Counted from the first letter of the stretch, positions 8,338 through 16,254 are shown. The stretch: 32,045 nucleotides of DNA from an uncultured Denitrobacterium sp. (GCA_905236045.1 CAJOOG010000044.1:1-32045), one strand, 5' to 3'. The notes: generated from the sequence alone by a model not told the origin. Made by a program: numbers and translations.

Positions 8338-9582
8338 ATGTCGCGTCGGGCCCTCGCGGGGCGCATCGTCTTGCTGGCGCTGGCGGCCTGCCTGCTGGTG
8401 CTGCCAGTGGCCTTGCTGGCCTCGCCCATAAGCTACGTGCCGCTGCTGGCTGCCGTGCTGCTGGTCGTCGTCTCGTGGGCGTACCAGCGGCGGTTGCGCG
8501 GTGCTTTGGACGTGAACGTCTCCGAGATGGCCGCATCGTGCGAGCGCGGGCAGGACATGCCGCTGCGCGTGACGCTCGCCAGCAAGACCATCCTGCCGTA
8601 TCCGCGCGTGCAGGTGGAGTTCTTCGTGTCCGATCTGTTCGGCGGCTTCGACGACAAGCGCACCGTCTCCTGCACGCTCTCGCCGCGCGAGACGGCCTCG
8701 CTGGACTTCGACGTGATGTTCGCGCACCTGGGCAGCTACGATGCCGGCGTGGGACGCGTGGTGGTGTGGGACCTGCTGGGGCTATTCAGCAGCTCTCTTG
8801 TCTGCGACGCGCACCGCTCCGTTACCGTGCGCCCGCGTAAGGTGGATATCGAGGGGGACCGCGATCTGGTGGTGCTCCCCGAGGAGACGCGTCAGGCGCT
8901 GCGTCCCGTGGAAGCCGACGACGTGGACTATTCCGGCGTGCGCGAGTACCGCTATGGCGATCCTCTGAAGACCGTTCACTGGACGCTCTCGGCCCGGACG
9001 CCCGACGATGTGCTGTACACGCGCGTGTTCGAGGCGTATGTGAATCCCTCGCTCTCCATCGTCATCGACCCGGTGGCGCCGAACCTGGGCGGCGAGGACC
9101 TCATGAGCCTGTTCGACGGCATCGTGGAGGTGGCCTGCGGCATCGCGGAGGCCTCGCGCAAGGCGGGCATCGAATCGCAGATACGCTACCTGGACCGCGA
9201 CGGCGTGCCCGCGTCCGCCCGGCTCTCCGGCGACATCGACGCCGACGAATTGGTGTCCAATATGCTGCACATTCTTCCGGCGAAGGACGCCTCGCGCGAC
9301 CTGACGGCGGCGGAGGACCTGCTGCGTTCCGCCGGGTTGAATTCGCAGGGCTCCGCCAACCTGGTGCTGGTGGGCTCGCGCGCGGATGCCGGGCAGATCT
9401 CCACGCTGCTGGAGATGGGCATGCGCCGGCGCAACGTCTCCGCCTACATGGCCGTGCCGCTTTCCCTGGAGGGCAAGGAGCGGCAGAAGAGGCTGGCCGG
9501 CTTGCGGCAGCTCGATGCCGTAGGCGGCTCCTACTGGGTCGTGGAGTCCACCGAGCAGGGGACGCAGGTGATGTCCTCATGA
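8338..9582 (+). CDS. DUF58 membrane-anchored protein (MoxR partner)
   Basis: The protein has 414 residues. Two N-terminal hydrophobic segments (about 8-30 and 34-46) are followed by a beta-rich region and then the DUF58 signature DYSGVREYRYGDPLKTVHWT at about residues 197-216. The family norm is an RxYxxGDxxRxIxWxxSAR-like motif. The C-terminal part resembles a von Willebrand A-like fold (SIVIDPVAP, then LVLVGSRADAG). DUF58 proteins are standard genetic partners of MoxR AAA+ ATPases, and a MoxR gene lies 2.3 kb downstream in the same gene string. Such pairs are thought to assemble or activate envelope or metal-cofactor proteins, although the biochemical role of DUF58 is poorly known. Its place directly behind two FecCD permeases, one base after their stop, is unusual. 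A link with the importer is inferred from position only. Confidence 0.85.
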   Translation: MSRRALAGRIVLLALAACLLVLPVALLASPISYVPLLAAVLLVVVSWAYQRRLRGALDVNVSEMAASCERGQDMPLRVTLASKTILPYPRVQVEFFVSDLFGGFDDKRTVSCTLSPRETASLDFDVMFAHLGSYDAGVGRVVVWDLLGLFSSSLVCDAHRSVTVRPRKVDIEGDRDLVVLPEETRQALRPVEADDVDYSGVREYRYGDPLKTVHWTLSARTPDDVLYTRVFEAYVNPSLSIVIDPVAPNLGGEDLMSLFDGIVEVACGIAEASRKAGIESQIRYLDRDGVPASARLSGDIDADELVSNMLHILPAKDASRDLTAAEDLLRSAGLNSQGSANLVLVGSRADAGQISTLLEMGMRRRNVSAYMAVPLSLEGKERQKRLAGLRQLDAVGGSYWVVESTEQGTQVMSS

Positions 9583-9598
9583 GGCAGGCGAGGTCCCG

Positions 9599-11005
9599 AT
9601 GAGCGTTGTCCAATATATGAGGCATCGCGCCGTGGAGGCGCTGCTGGTGGTGCTAGGGTCCTGGTGTGTGTGCTGCGTGGGCGTGCACGCCTTCTTCCTG
9701 GACAGCATGCTGGACTCGATGGGCTCTGCGGGGCGTGCCGCGCTGTGCCTTGTCCTGTGCGCGGTGCTGGTCGGGGCGCTCTATGCGGTCGCGTGGCAAC
9801 GCAGGCGCCTGGGCGTGGGCATAGCCGCCTACGTAGTGCTGCTGGCGGCTCTGGTCGCCGCCGCGCTGGCGCTTTCCGGGGGGGAGAATCCCTACGAGGA
9901 CGCGGAGGGCAACTTCTTCTACTTCGCCGTGCTGCTGGCGCTCTGCCCCACGGCGGCGTTTTTGCTGGCGAGGACGCTGGCGGGCAGCGTGGTGTGGTTC
10001 GTGGCCACGGCCTTCTCCTGCTCGCTGGTGCAGGCGTTCTATGCGAGCGACGAGTTTTTCTTCAGCATAGCGGCGTCGCTGCTGGGGCTGGCTCTTATCG
10101 TGAACAAGAACGTGGCGTTGGGAGCGCAGGGCGCCGATGTGGCCAAGGAGGCCCCGCCGGGTCGTATCCTGGCCACCTCCACGGTGCCCGTGGCGCTGGT
10201 GGGCGCACTCGCCTTGGGTGCCTGGTTCGGCATAATCGCCCCGATGGACCCCGGGGTGGCGAAGATCACGCTCGTAACCGAGTATCGGCAGCTGCCCATC
10301 CAGGAGCTGCGCGGCACGGCCGAGGAGTATCCCGTCCTGAACTTCGACATGACCACGCAGAACCTCGTCGAGGGCTTCTACTACACCACCGACGACCTGC
10401 TGGAGGACCCGAATTCTCCGGTGACCGTCGACGCGGCCAGCATGCTGCAGCAGCAGCTCGAGCAAGAGGTGTCGGGCTCGGGTTCGGGCAGCGCATCGGG
10501 CGGCGGCGAGCAGCAGAGCTTCGACCAGGAGGCGCCCGAAGAGACCTACGACACCGTCTCCTACAGCGAGCAGTTCCCCTTGGTCGTGCTCGTGTTGGCG
10601 CTATTGCTCGCCGCCGCGGCCGCCGTGGTGGCGTATTTCGCGCTGCGTAGGGTGCGGCGGCGCGAGCGGCTGGTCGGGTACTTGGACCTGGCCCCGCGCC
10701 AGCAGGTGGAGAACATCTACGCGTTTCTGCTCTCGCGCCTGGAGCGCATAGGGCTCGGCGTTCCCGCGGGCGCCACGCTCGCGGAGTTCGCCGGCTCCGC
10801 CGCGCGGCAGATGGCCGTGCTCGACAGCGAGACGCATGTGCCCTTTGCCGAGCTGACGGAAGTCTACCAGGAGTGCGCCTTTGGACGCCGCGAGCCCACC
10901 GAGGAGGACGTGGTGGCCTTCGCCGCCTACTACCTGAATTTCTGGAAGGCCGCGCGGGCGCACCTGGGGTCCTTCAAGTACTTCTTCAAATCGTTTCGGC
11001 TCTAG
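9599..11005 (+). CDS. Multi-TM protein with DUF4129-like tail, transglutaminase core absent
   Basis: The 468-residue protein has about seven N-terminal hydrophobic segments (to nucleotide about 10250). A predicted extracellular portion of about 110 residues follows, ending in a Ser/Gly/Gln-rich linker, then one more membrane helix (VVLVLALLLAAAAAVVAYFAL) and a cytoplasmic tail. The tail pattern (EFAGSAARQM, ELTEVYQECAFGRREPTEEDV) resembles the DUF4129 tail of transglutaminase-family membrane proteins that usually accompany MoxR and DUF58. The Cys-His-Asp transglutaminase core is not visible: the extracellular part is too short and lacks a plausible catalytic cysteine. It is therefore either a truncated member of that family or a DUF4129-type scaffold. 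The start ATG at 9599 follows GCGAGG, 17 bases after the DUF58 stop. It probably forms a membrane complex with DUF58 and MoxR; this is inference. Confidence 0.65.
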   Translation: MSVVQYMRHRAVEALLVVLGSWCVCCVGVHAFFLDSMLDSMGSAGRAALCLVLCAVLVGALYAVAWQRRRLGVGIAAYVVLLAALVAAALALSGGENPYEDAEGNFFYFAVLLALCPTAAFLLARTLAGSVVWFVATAFSCSLVQAFYASDEFFFSIAASLLGLALIVNKNVALGAQGADVAKEAPPGRILATSTVPVALVGALALGAWFGIIAPMDPGVAKITLVTEYRQLPIQELRGTAEEYPVLNFDMTTQNLVEGFYYTTDDLLEDPNSPVTVDAASMLQQQLEQEVSGSGSGSASGGGEQQSFDQEAPEETYDTVSYSEQFPLVVLVLALLLAAAAAVVAYFALRRVRRRERLVGYLDLAPRQQVENIYAFLLSRLERIGLGVPAGATLAEFAGSAARQMAVLDSETHVPFAELTEVYQECAFGRREPTEEDVVAFAAYYLNFWKAARAHLGSFKYFFKSFRL

Positions 11006-11023
11006 CCGGGGAGTGTGATGTGA

Positions 11024-11923
11024 GTGAAGCTGATGGTGAAAGACGTGCAGTGCGGCTGGGATGCGGGCAAGGCCATCCAGCGCTACGTGAGCTTCTCGGT
11101 GGACTCCGGCGAGACCTGCTGCATCCTGGGGCCGAACGGCTGCGGCAAGACCACCCTGCTGAAGACCTGCATGGGGCTTATCCCGCGTCAGGCCGGGCAG
11201 GTGACCTTGGACGGGCGCGACATCCGCAGGCTTTCGCCCAAGGAGCGAGCCGCGGCCATCGCCTACGTGAGCCAAGGGCACAACCCGCCGTTTTCCTATA
11301 AGGTGCTCGACGTGGTGCTGCTCGGGCGCACCAGCAGCGTGGGCGTGGGGCAGCCGAGCGCACGCGATGTGCAGATAGCGGAGAACGCGCTTATGGACAT
11401 GGGCGTCTACGATCTGCGCGACAAGGTCTACACCGACATCTCCGGCGGCGAGCTGCAGTTGGTGATGATAGCGCGGGCGCTTACGCAGGAGCCCGAGCTG
11501 CTGGTGCTCGACGAGCCGACGGCGGCGTTGGATTACGGCAACGCCATGCGCGTGATAGCGAAGATCCGCGAGCTGGCCGAGCGCGGCTACGGCGTGATAA
11601 TGACCACCCACAGCCCCGACCACGCCTTCATGCTGGACTCGAACGTGCTGCTGCTGCAGCGCGATAGGCCCATGCAGTTCGGCCCCGCGGTGAACGTGAT
11701 AACCGAGCGCAACATGCAGGACGCCTACGGCGTGGGCGTGGAGACCAAGGAATTCCTGACGCGGCACGGGAGCGTGGTGCGCATGTGCATCCCCGTGTTC
11801 GACGTGCAGTCCGCGGATGGCGCCGACGGGGCTCCGGCCGACGGGGCCGACGGGGCTCCGGCCGACGGGGCCGAAGGGGCGCCAACCGAATCGAAGACCG
11901 AGCAGAAGGAGGACGGCCGATGA
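11024..11923 (+). CDS. ABC importer ATPase 1 (FecE/BtuD type)
   Basis: The 299-residue ATPase has Walker A GPNGCGKTT at about residues 36-44, signature ISGGELQLVMIARAL from about 139, Walker B LLVLDEPTAALD with the Asp near 163, and H-loop MTTHSPDHAF. The order and the ALTQEPELLVLDEPTAALDYGN block are typical of FecE/FhuC/BtuD ATPases that energise FecCD permeases. The start is GTG at 11024 after GGGGAG; ATG at 11033 is possible. A minimal ATGTGA (11018-11023) sits immediately before the start. The C-terminus carries an unusual Ala/Asp/Gly/Pro tail of about 35 residues made by a 24-bp DNA repeat. The gene sits between the TM protein and MoxR, so it interrupts what is normally a contiguous MoxR/DUF58 set. 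Its stop overlaps the MoxR start (ATGA). Confidence 0.9.
   Translation: MKLMVKDVQCGWDAGKAIQRYVSFSVDSGETCCILGPNGCGKTTLLKTCMGLIPRQAGQVTLDGRDIRRLSPKERAAAIAYVSQGHNPPFSYKVLDVVLLGRTSSVGVGQPSARDVQIAENALMDMGVYDLRDKVYTDISGGELQLVMIARALTQEPELLVLDEPTAALDYGNAMRVIAKIRELAERGYGVIMTTHSPDHAFMLDSNVLLLQRDRPMQFGPAVNVITERNMQDAYGVGVETKEFLTRHGSVVRMCIPVFDVQSADGADGAPADGADGAPADGAEGAPTESKTEQKEDGR
11822..11880 (+). repeat. 24-bp tandem repeat at the 3' end of ATPase 1
   Basis: Two perfect 24-bp units (11822-11845 and 11846-11869), each GCCGACGGG-GCTCCG-GCCGACGGG, are followed by a partial third copy. The reading frame is kept, giving ADGAPADG-type repeats, so copy number could change by slippage without a frameshift. 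Confidence 0.85.
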
Positions 11924-12906
11924 TAGAGCAGAGCAAGGTGGATGCGAGCAAGGCGCGTATCCAAAGGATCGTGGCGAGCGTGGATACGATTATCCAGGGC
12001 AAGCACGACGTGGTGGAGCTCGTGGTGCTCGCGCTGCTCGCGAGCGGGCACGTGCTGCTAGAGGATTTGCCGGGCACGGGCAAGACGACGTTGGTGTCCA
12101 CGCTGGCGCGGTCGGTGCAGGTGGATTTCAGCCGCATCCAATTCACCCCCGACGTCATGCCCAGCGACGTCTCCGGATTCTCCATCTACAACCAGAAGAC
12201 GCGCGAGTTCGAGTTCCGCCCCGGTGCCGTGATGAGCAACCTGGTGTTGGCCGACGAGATAAACCGCGCCTCCGCCAAGACCCAGAGCGCGCTTCTGGAA
12301 GCCATGGAGGAGCGGCAGGTGACGGTCGACGGCGTTACCCGCCCGCTGTCCGAGCCCTTCATGGTGCTGGCAACGCAGAACCCCATCGAGCAATTCGGCA
12401 CCTATCCCCTGCCCGAGGCCCAGCTCGACCGCTTCATGGCCAAGCTCTCCATGGGCTACCCCGAGTTCGACTCCGAGGTCGCGGTGCTGCGTCTGGGCGT
12501 GAACGCCAAGCGTTCCGTGAAGCCGGCGGTCTCGCGCGAGGAGGTGATGGAGCTGCGGGAGGCGGTCGGGCAGGTATTCGCCTGCGACATGGTGCTGCGC
12601 TACATCGTGCAGATAGTGAAGGCCACCCGCGACGACAAGGAGGTGCTGGTGGGGTCTTCGCCCCGCGGGGGTATCAGCCTGCTGGCGCTCGGGCGGGCCT
12701 GGGCGCTCTCGCGCGGTCGCGGCTATCTGCTGCCCGACGACGTGAAGACGCTCGCGCCCGCGGTGCTTCGTCATCGCCTTACCCTCTCGCACGAGGCGAA
12801 GGTGGCGGGCCGCACGGCCGACGACGTAATCGCCTCCCTATTGGGCGGGGTGGACGTGCCGCGCATCGACGAGGCGGATTTGCGGGGGGAGGCCCAGGAT
12901 GCGTAG
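11920..12906 (+). CDS. MoxR-family AAA+ ATPase
   Basis: The 328-residue protein starts at ATG 11920, overlapping the ATPase 1 stop as ATGA and preceded by AGAAGGAGG. Walker A is LEDLPGTGKTTL (Lys 55), Walker B VLADEINRA (Asp 112, Glu 113) and sensor 1 VLATQNPIEQFGTYPLPEAQLDRF broken only by family-typical variation; the C-terminal AAA lid (PRGGISLLALGRAWAL) is also present. MoxR ATPases are chaperone-like remodelling machines that act with DUF58 or VWA partners in maturing metalloenzymes or envelope complexes. A longer upstream reading (from 11785) runs inside the ATPase 1 tail repeat and is not the start. The immediate neighbours are an ABC ATPase upstream and a ModA-like lipoprotein overlapping by eight bases downstream. 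This suggests the chaperone works on the importer or on a protein needing its substrate, which remains inference. Confidence 0.93.
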   Translation: MIEQSKVDASKARIQRIVASVDTIIQGKHDVVELVVLALLASGHVLLEDLPGTGKTTLVSTLARSVQVDFSRIQFTPDVMPSDVSGFSIYNQKTREFEFRPGAVMSNLVLADEINRASAKTQSALLEAMEERQVTVDGVTRPLSEPFMVLATQNPIEQFGTYPLPEAQLDRFMAKLSMGYPEFDSEVAVLRLGVNAKRSVKPAVSREEVMELREAVGQVFACDMVLRYIVQIVKATRDDKEVLVGSSPRGGISLLALGRAWALSRGRGYLLPDDVKTLAPAVLRHRLTLSHEAKVAGRTADDVIASLLGGVDVPRIDEADLRGEAQDA

Positions 12907-13894
12907 CGGCAAGACGCTCACGCGCAGGGAGCTCTGCCTGTTGGCCGCGGGCAGCGCGGGGGCGTGCGCGCTGGGCCTTTCCGGCTGCGGCTGCTCGATG
13001 AAGAGCGAGGCGGAGCGCTTCCGCGCGGGCGAGATAGACTCGCGCACCGGTTTCTCGAGCGATACCGAGGTGAAGAGCTACCCCGTTACCATAACGGTGC
13101 TTGCGGACGAGGCGCTGCAATGGTTCTGGGGGGGCAGCGCCGCCGCCGTTCAACTGGGGGCCACGGGCTTGGACAGGCTCCACGAATACGTCGTGCGCTA
13201 CCAGGCGCAGGAGGACCGCGACCAGGTGGACGTGCAGATAGTCTATCTGGACGCGATGGAGCTGGACGAGGAGGCGAGAGGGGGCTTCTCGCGCGGCGAT
13301 GGCATGATCGCGCTGGCGGAGTCGACCACGGCCGGCAACGAGGCCGGCACCGTGGACGGCGGGGCGGGCGAGTACCTGGTGCGCAATCTCGCGTACAACT
13401 TCTCCGAGCGCTGCGTGCTGGTGACATCCTCGACGAGCGGCACACAGCTGCCGCGGGCCGACACCTTGGACGGCGGCGATGCGCCCGACGGTTCCATCAA
13501 CCGGCTGCAGAAGCTGCCCGAGCTGGAGGGTGCGATCGCCATAGCCGCGCCCGAGACGACCGTGGAGGGCAGGAAGGCCAACAGCATCCTGGCGTCGCAG
13601 GGCTACTACAGCGGCGAGGACGCGCTGAGCGGGGCCTACGCGCAGAGCATAGCCGACAAGGTGGTGAAATTCGAGACGCAGGATGCGGCCATGGCGGCCG
13701 TCGCCAGCGGGGAGTGCTCAATCGGCTTCGCCTTGCATTCGCAGGTGGGCACGCGCTATCCTGGCGTGCTGGAAATCTACAACCCCGCCTTCGCCGATAA
13801 TTCGCTGTCCTATGCCGCCGCCGCGCTCGCCCGCTCGCCCGAGCCCGGGGTGACGCGCGACTTCTTCGAGTTCATCTTGAGCTGCACCGACTAG
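12899..13894 (+). CDS. ModA-like substrate-binding Tat lipoprotein
   Basis: The 331-residue protein begins MRSGKTLTRRELCLL, a twin-arginine type signal, followed by lipobox LSGC with the lipidated cysteine at residue 30. The mature part fits the type II solute-binding fold of the ModA/extracellular solute-binding group: VTITVLADEALQWFWGGSAAAV, then RCVLVTSS, GAIAIAAPETTVEGRKANSIL, and VVKFETQDAAMAAVASGECSIGFALHSQV near the end. ModA proteins normally bind molybdate or tungstate and feed ModB permeases. Here the following permease is of FecCD type instead. The gene overlaps the MoxR stop by eight bases and has GGGGGAGG before the ATG. Oxyanion ligands could not be assigned by eye, so the bound ligand may be an oxyanion, an organic anion or a metal complex. 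Confidence 0.75.
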   Translation: MRSGKTLTRRELCLLAAGSAGACALGLSGCGCSMKSEAERFRAGEIDSRTGFSSDTEVKSYPVTITVLADEALQWFWGGSAAAVQLGATGLDRLHEYVVRYQAQEDRDQVDVQIVYLDAMELDEEARGGFSRGDGMIALAESTTAGNEAGTVDGGAGEYLVRNLAYNFSERCVLVTSSTSGTQLPRADTLDGGDAPDGSINRLQKLPELEGAIAIAAPETTVEGRKANSILASQGYYSGEDALSGAYAQSIADKVVKFETQDAAMAAVASGECSIGFALHSQVGTRYPGVLEIYNPAFADNSLSYAAAALARSPEPGVTRDFFEFILSCTD

Positions 13895-13989
13895 CCGGCC
13901 GCTCTTTCGGCGGCCGCGACTGATGGCCGCCCGACCGCGGCCGCATCCAACCAACCGACCAACCAACTGAGAGGGAAAGGCGGGAATCA
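13895..13989. other. 95-bp spacer with GC hairpin and CCAAC-rich tract
   Basis: It contains a hairpin CGGCCGC-TCTTTCG-GCGGCCG (about 13899-13919) without a following T-run. A cytosine/adenine tract ATCCAACCAACCGACCAACC (13945-13964) comes next, then GAGAGGGAAAGG as the ribosome site of the next gene. It could weaken or uncouple expression of the second importer. No convincing promoter hexamers were seen. Confidence 0.5.
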
Positions 13990-15126
13990 TTGCAAACCGA
14001 AGATGCGGATAAGCTCCAGCTCGCCAAGCGCGATCCGTTCGCGGCGGCGGGCTTCCACGAGGGGGCGGAGGCGCCCGGGGAGGCGTTGGCGGCCGAGCGG
14101 GCCTTCAATAAGAAAGTGCCGCTCTGGGCCAAGTTCGCCATCGCCGCGGCCTTCGTCGTCATCTTCTTCGGCTCCTTCATGCTGGGGCGCTATTCGGTCA
14201 CGCCGATAGAGTGGTGCCAGGGGGTCTACGCGCACATCGCGTGCTTCTTCGACCCCGACTACCCGATAGACACGGTGCTCGACAACGTGCTTTTCAAGAT
14301 CCGCTTCCCGCGCATCGTGGTGGTGCTGCTCTCGGGCGCGGCCTTGGCCGTGGCGGGCGCGTCTTATCAGGGCATGTTCAAAAACCCGCTCGTCTCGCCC
14401 GACATCCTGGGCGCCAGCGCGGGGGCGTCTTTCGGCGCGTGCCTGGCGTTGCTGCTGGACATGCCCAACTGGGAGGTGCAGATTTTCGCCTTCATCGGCG
14501 GCATGGCGGCCGTGGGGCTGGCGGTCTGGCTGAACCGGCTGGTCAAGTACGACCCGATTCTGGGCTTGGTGCTCGGCGGCATCCTGGTGTCCACGCTCTT
14601 CCAATCCGGCACCTCCATCATAAAGCTTCTGGCCGACGCCAACGACAAGCTGCCCGCGATAACCTTCTGGCTCATGGGCAGCTTCGCGGCCGAGGACGCG
14701 GACCAGATGGGGGCCATAATCCTTCCCATGCTGAGCGGATTCGCCTTGCTGCTTCTGGAGAGCTGGAAGCTCAACGTGCTCTCCTTCGGCGACGAGGAGG
14801 CGCGCTCCATGGGCATAGACACCAGGGCCGTGCGGCTCGTCGTCATCTTCGCCAGCACGCTGGTGGTGTCCTGCTCGGTGGCCGTGGCGGGCATAGTCGG
14901 CTGGGTGGGACTGGTGGTGCCGCATCTCGCGCGTGCCCTGGTGGGCCCCAACTACCGGGTGCTCCTGCCCACGTCGATGGCGGTGGGGGCGTCGTTTCTC
15001 CTGGTGGTGGACAACATAGCGCGTCTCGCGCTCTCCCTGGAGATCCCCATAGGCATTCTGACGTCGATCTTGGGCGTGCCTTTCTTCATCGTCATCTTCC
15101 GCCACAACATGAAGGGGTGGCAGTAA
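13990..15126 (+). CDS. FecCD-family ABC importer permease 3
   Basis: This 378-residue membrane permease is read from TTG at 13990 after GAGAGGGAAAGG; no nearer ATG or GTG keeps the conserved part with a better ribosome site. The N-terminal 45 residues are charged and cytoplasmic. Family motifs are YQGMFKNPLVSPDILGASAG at about 126-145, VLSFGDEEARSMGID at about 263-277, GWVGLVVPHLARALVGPNYR, and the typical C-terminal PIGILTSILGVPFFIVIFR. It is closer to the family consensus than permeases 1 and 2 and could homodimerise. With the ATPase directly behind it and the ModA-like lipoprotein in front it makes a complete three-part importer. A FecCD fold with a ModA-like receptor recalls, but is not the same as, the MolABC type II molybdate importers. 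Substrate unknown. Confidence 0.9.
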   Translation: MQTEDADKLQLAKRDPFAAAGFHEGAEAPGEALAAERAFNKKVPLWAKFAIAAAFVVIFFGSFMLGRYSVTPIEWCQGVYAHIACFFDPDYPIDTVLDNVLFKIRFPRIVVVLLSGAALAVAGASYQGMFKNPLVSPDILGASAGASFGACLALLLDMPNWEVQIFAFIGGMAAVGLAVWLNRLVKYDPILGLVLGGILVSTLFQSGTSIIKLLADANDKLPAITFWLMGSFAAEDADQMGAIILPMLSGFALLLLESWKLNVLSFGDEEARSMGIDTRAVRLVVIFASTLVVSCSVAVAGIVGWVGLVVPHLARALVGPNYRVLLPTSMAVGASFLLVVDNIARLALSLEIPIGILTSILGVPFFIVIFRHNMKGWQ

Positions 15127-15903
15127 ATGCTGAAGGTGAGAGACCTGCATGCCGGCTACGGCAAGACCGAGATCGTGCACGGAGTGTCCTTCGACGTGGA
15201 GGACGGGCAGTTCTGCTGCATAATCGGCGCTAACGGCTGCGGCAAGACGACGCTGCTGAAGAACCTGCTGGGCCTGATGCGGCCCCTCTCCGGATCGGTG
15301 GAGATGGACGGCGCCGATGTGCTGGCCATGGACGAGCGTGCGCTGGCGCGGCGATTCGCCTACATCCCGCAGGCGCACACGCCGCCGTTCCCGTTCGCGG
15401 TGCGCGATGTGGTGCTTATGGGCCGCACGCCGTATTTGAACCGCATGGCGGTGATAGTGCCCGAGGACCGTCTGGTGGCGTACCGCGCCCTGACGCAGCT
15501 GGGCATAGAGGACCTGGCGGATGAGGCCTACACCGACCTTTCCGGAGGCCAGAGGCAGCTGGTGTTGATAGCCCGCGCCTTAACGCAGCAGCCGCAGCTG
15601 CTGATAATGGACGAGCCCACGGCCAGCCTGGATTTCGGCAATCAGCAGCTGGTGCTTTCGCGGATGCGGGCGCTGGCGCAGGAGGGCATGGCGGTGGTAA
15701 TGGTCACGCACGACCCCGACCATGCGCTCTACTGCGCGGATAAAGTGGTGGTAATGGGCGAGGGCAAGGTGCTGATGGAAGGCACCCCGCAGGAGGCGAT
15801 AACGACGAACACCCTGCAGAGCATCTATCAGACGAAGGTGCAAGTGCTCGAGGTGGCGCTGGAAGACGGAACGAGCAAGCGCGTCTGCGTCCCCTTCGAC
15901 TGA
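15127..15903 (+). CDS. ABC importer ATPase 2 (FecE/BtuD type)
   Basis: The 258-residue ATPase starts immediately after the permease stop (TAAATG), with AAGGGG upstream. Walker A is GANGCGKTT (34-42), signature LSGGQRQLVLIARAL from 138, Walker B LLIMDEPTASLD (Asp 162, Glu 163) and H-loop His 195 (VTHDPDHAL). Length and motifs are those of a plain FecE/BtuD ATPase, without the tail extension seen in ATPase 1. It is the last gene of the plus-strand string and is followed by a hairpin. The two ATPases are clearly related (ALTQ-P-L-DEPTA-LD-GN) but diverged. Either could serve more than one of the three permeases. Confidence 0.93.
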   Translation: MLKVRDLHAGYGKTEIVHGVSFDVEDGQFCCIIGANGCGKTTLLKNLLGLMRPLSGSVEMDGADVLAMDERALARRFAYIPQAHTPPFPFAVRDVVLMGRTPYLNRMAVIVPEDRLVAYRALTQLGIEDLADEAYTDLSGGQRQLVLIARALTQQPQLLIMDEPTASLDFGNQQLVLSRMRALAQEGMAVVMVTHDPDHALYCADKVVVMGEGKVLMEGTPQEAITTNTLQSIYQTKVQVLEVALEDGTSKRVCVPFD

Positions 15904-15928
15904 TTGCCTCGCCCCTAGCCGCCTAGAG

Positions 15929-15961
15929 ATCCGCCGACGCCTTCCTCGTGGCGGGGCGGAT
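15929..15961. terminator. Hairpin between convergent genes
   Basis: ATCCGCC (15929-15935) pairs with GGCGGAT (15955-15961), and an inner CGCC/GGCG pair is separated by a small internal loop. It lies between ATPase 2 and the opposite-strand DUF167 gene. There is no T-run on either side, so termination by this element alone is uncertain. Confidence 0.4.
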
Positions 15962-15978
15962 GAGCGGACCTAGCGGGC

Positions 15979-16254
15979 CTAGCGCAGACGTTCGCGCAGC
16001 TCTTCTTCGTTCAGGCCCTCAACCTCGATCTGCTTGTGGCGCGATGCGCCTCCCCGCACGCACGCGACGCTGCTCTTGGACACGCCCAGCTCGCGAGCCA
16101 GCAGGGCGCAGACGGCCTTAGTGGCCTTGCCGCCTTCGGGCGCGGCGGTAACGCGGATATGGAGCTCTTCTTTCCCGGCGGAGTCGGTCCTCCAGCCCGC
16201 CACCTGGTTGGAAGAAGCGCGTGGGGAAACGACAACGGCTATCCTCGCGCTCAC
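15979..16254 (-). CDS. DUF167 / YggU-family protein
   Basis: The 91-residue protein is read from GTG (complement of 16252-16254), chosen because GAGGAGGG lies eight bases upstream and the conserved domain starts at once (SARIAVVVSPRASSN). The family pattern is complete: LHIRVTAAPEGGKATKAVCALLARELGV, interrupted nowhere, then SSVACVRGGASRHKQIEVEG. DUF167 proteins are small, widespread, of unknown biochemical role, and are often encoded near cell-division or YggT genes, which are absent here. Longer in-frame readings up to 16452 are Arg/Pro-rich and unlike the family. It is transcribed towards the importer string and away from the surface-protein promoter, so it is probably independent of both. 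Confidence 0.85.
   Translation of the reverse strand: MSARIAVVVSPRASSNQVAGWRTDSAGKEELHIRVTAAPEGGKATKAVCALLARELGVSKSSVACVRGGASRHKQIEVEGLNEEELRERLR

Noticed and set aside
6975-8429. Minus-strand open frames under the permeases (also 13987-15378)
   Set aside because: His/Arg/Gln-rich translations opposite conserved FecCD coding sequence; no start context.
9599-11005. Active transglutaminase
   Set aside because: No Cys-His-Asp core can be placed in the short extracellular part.
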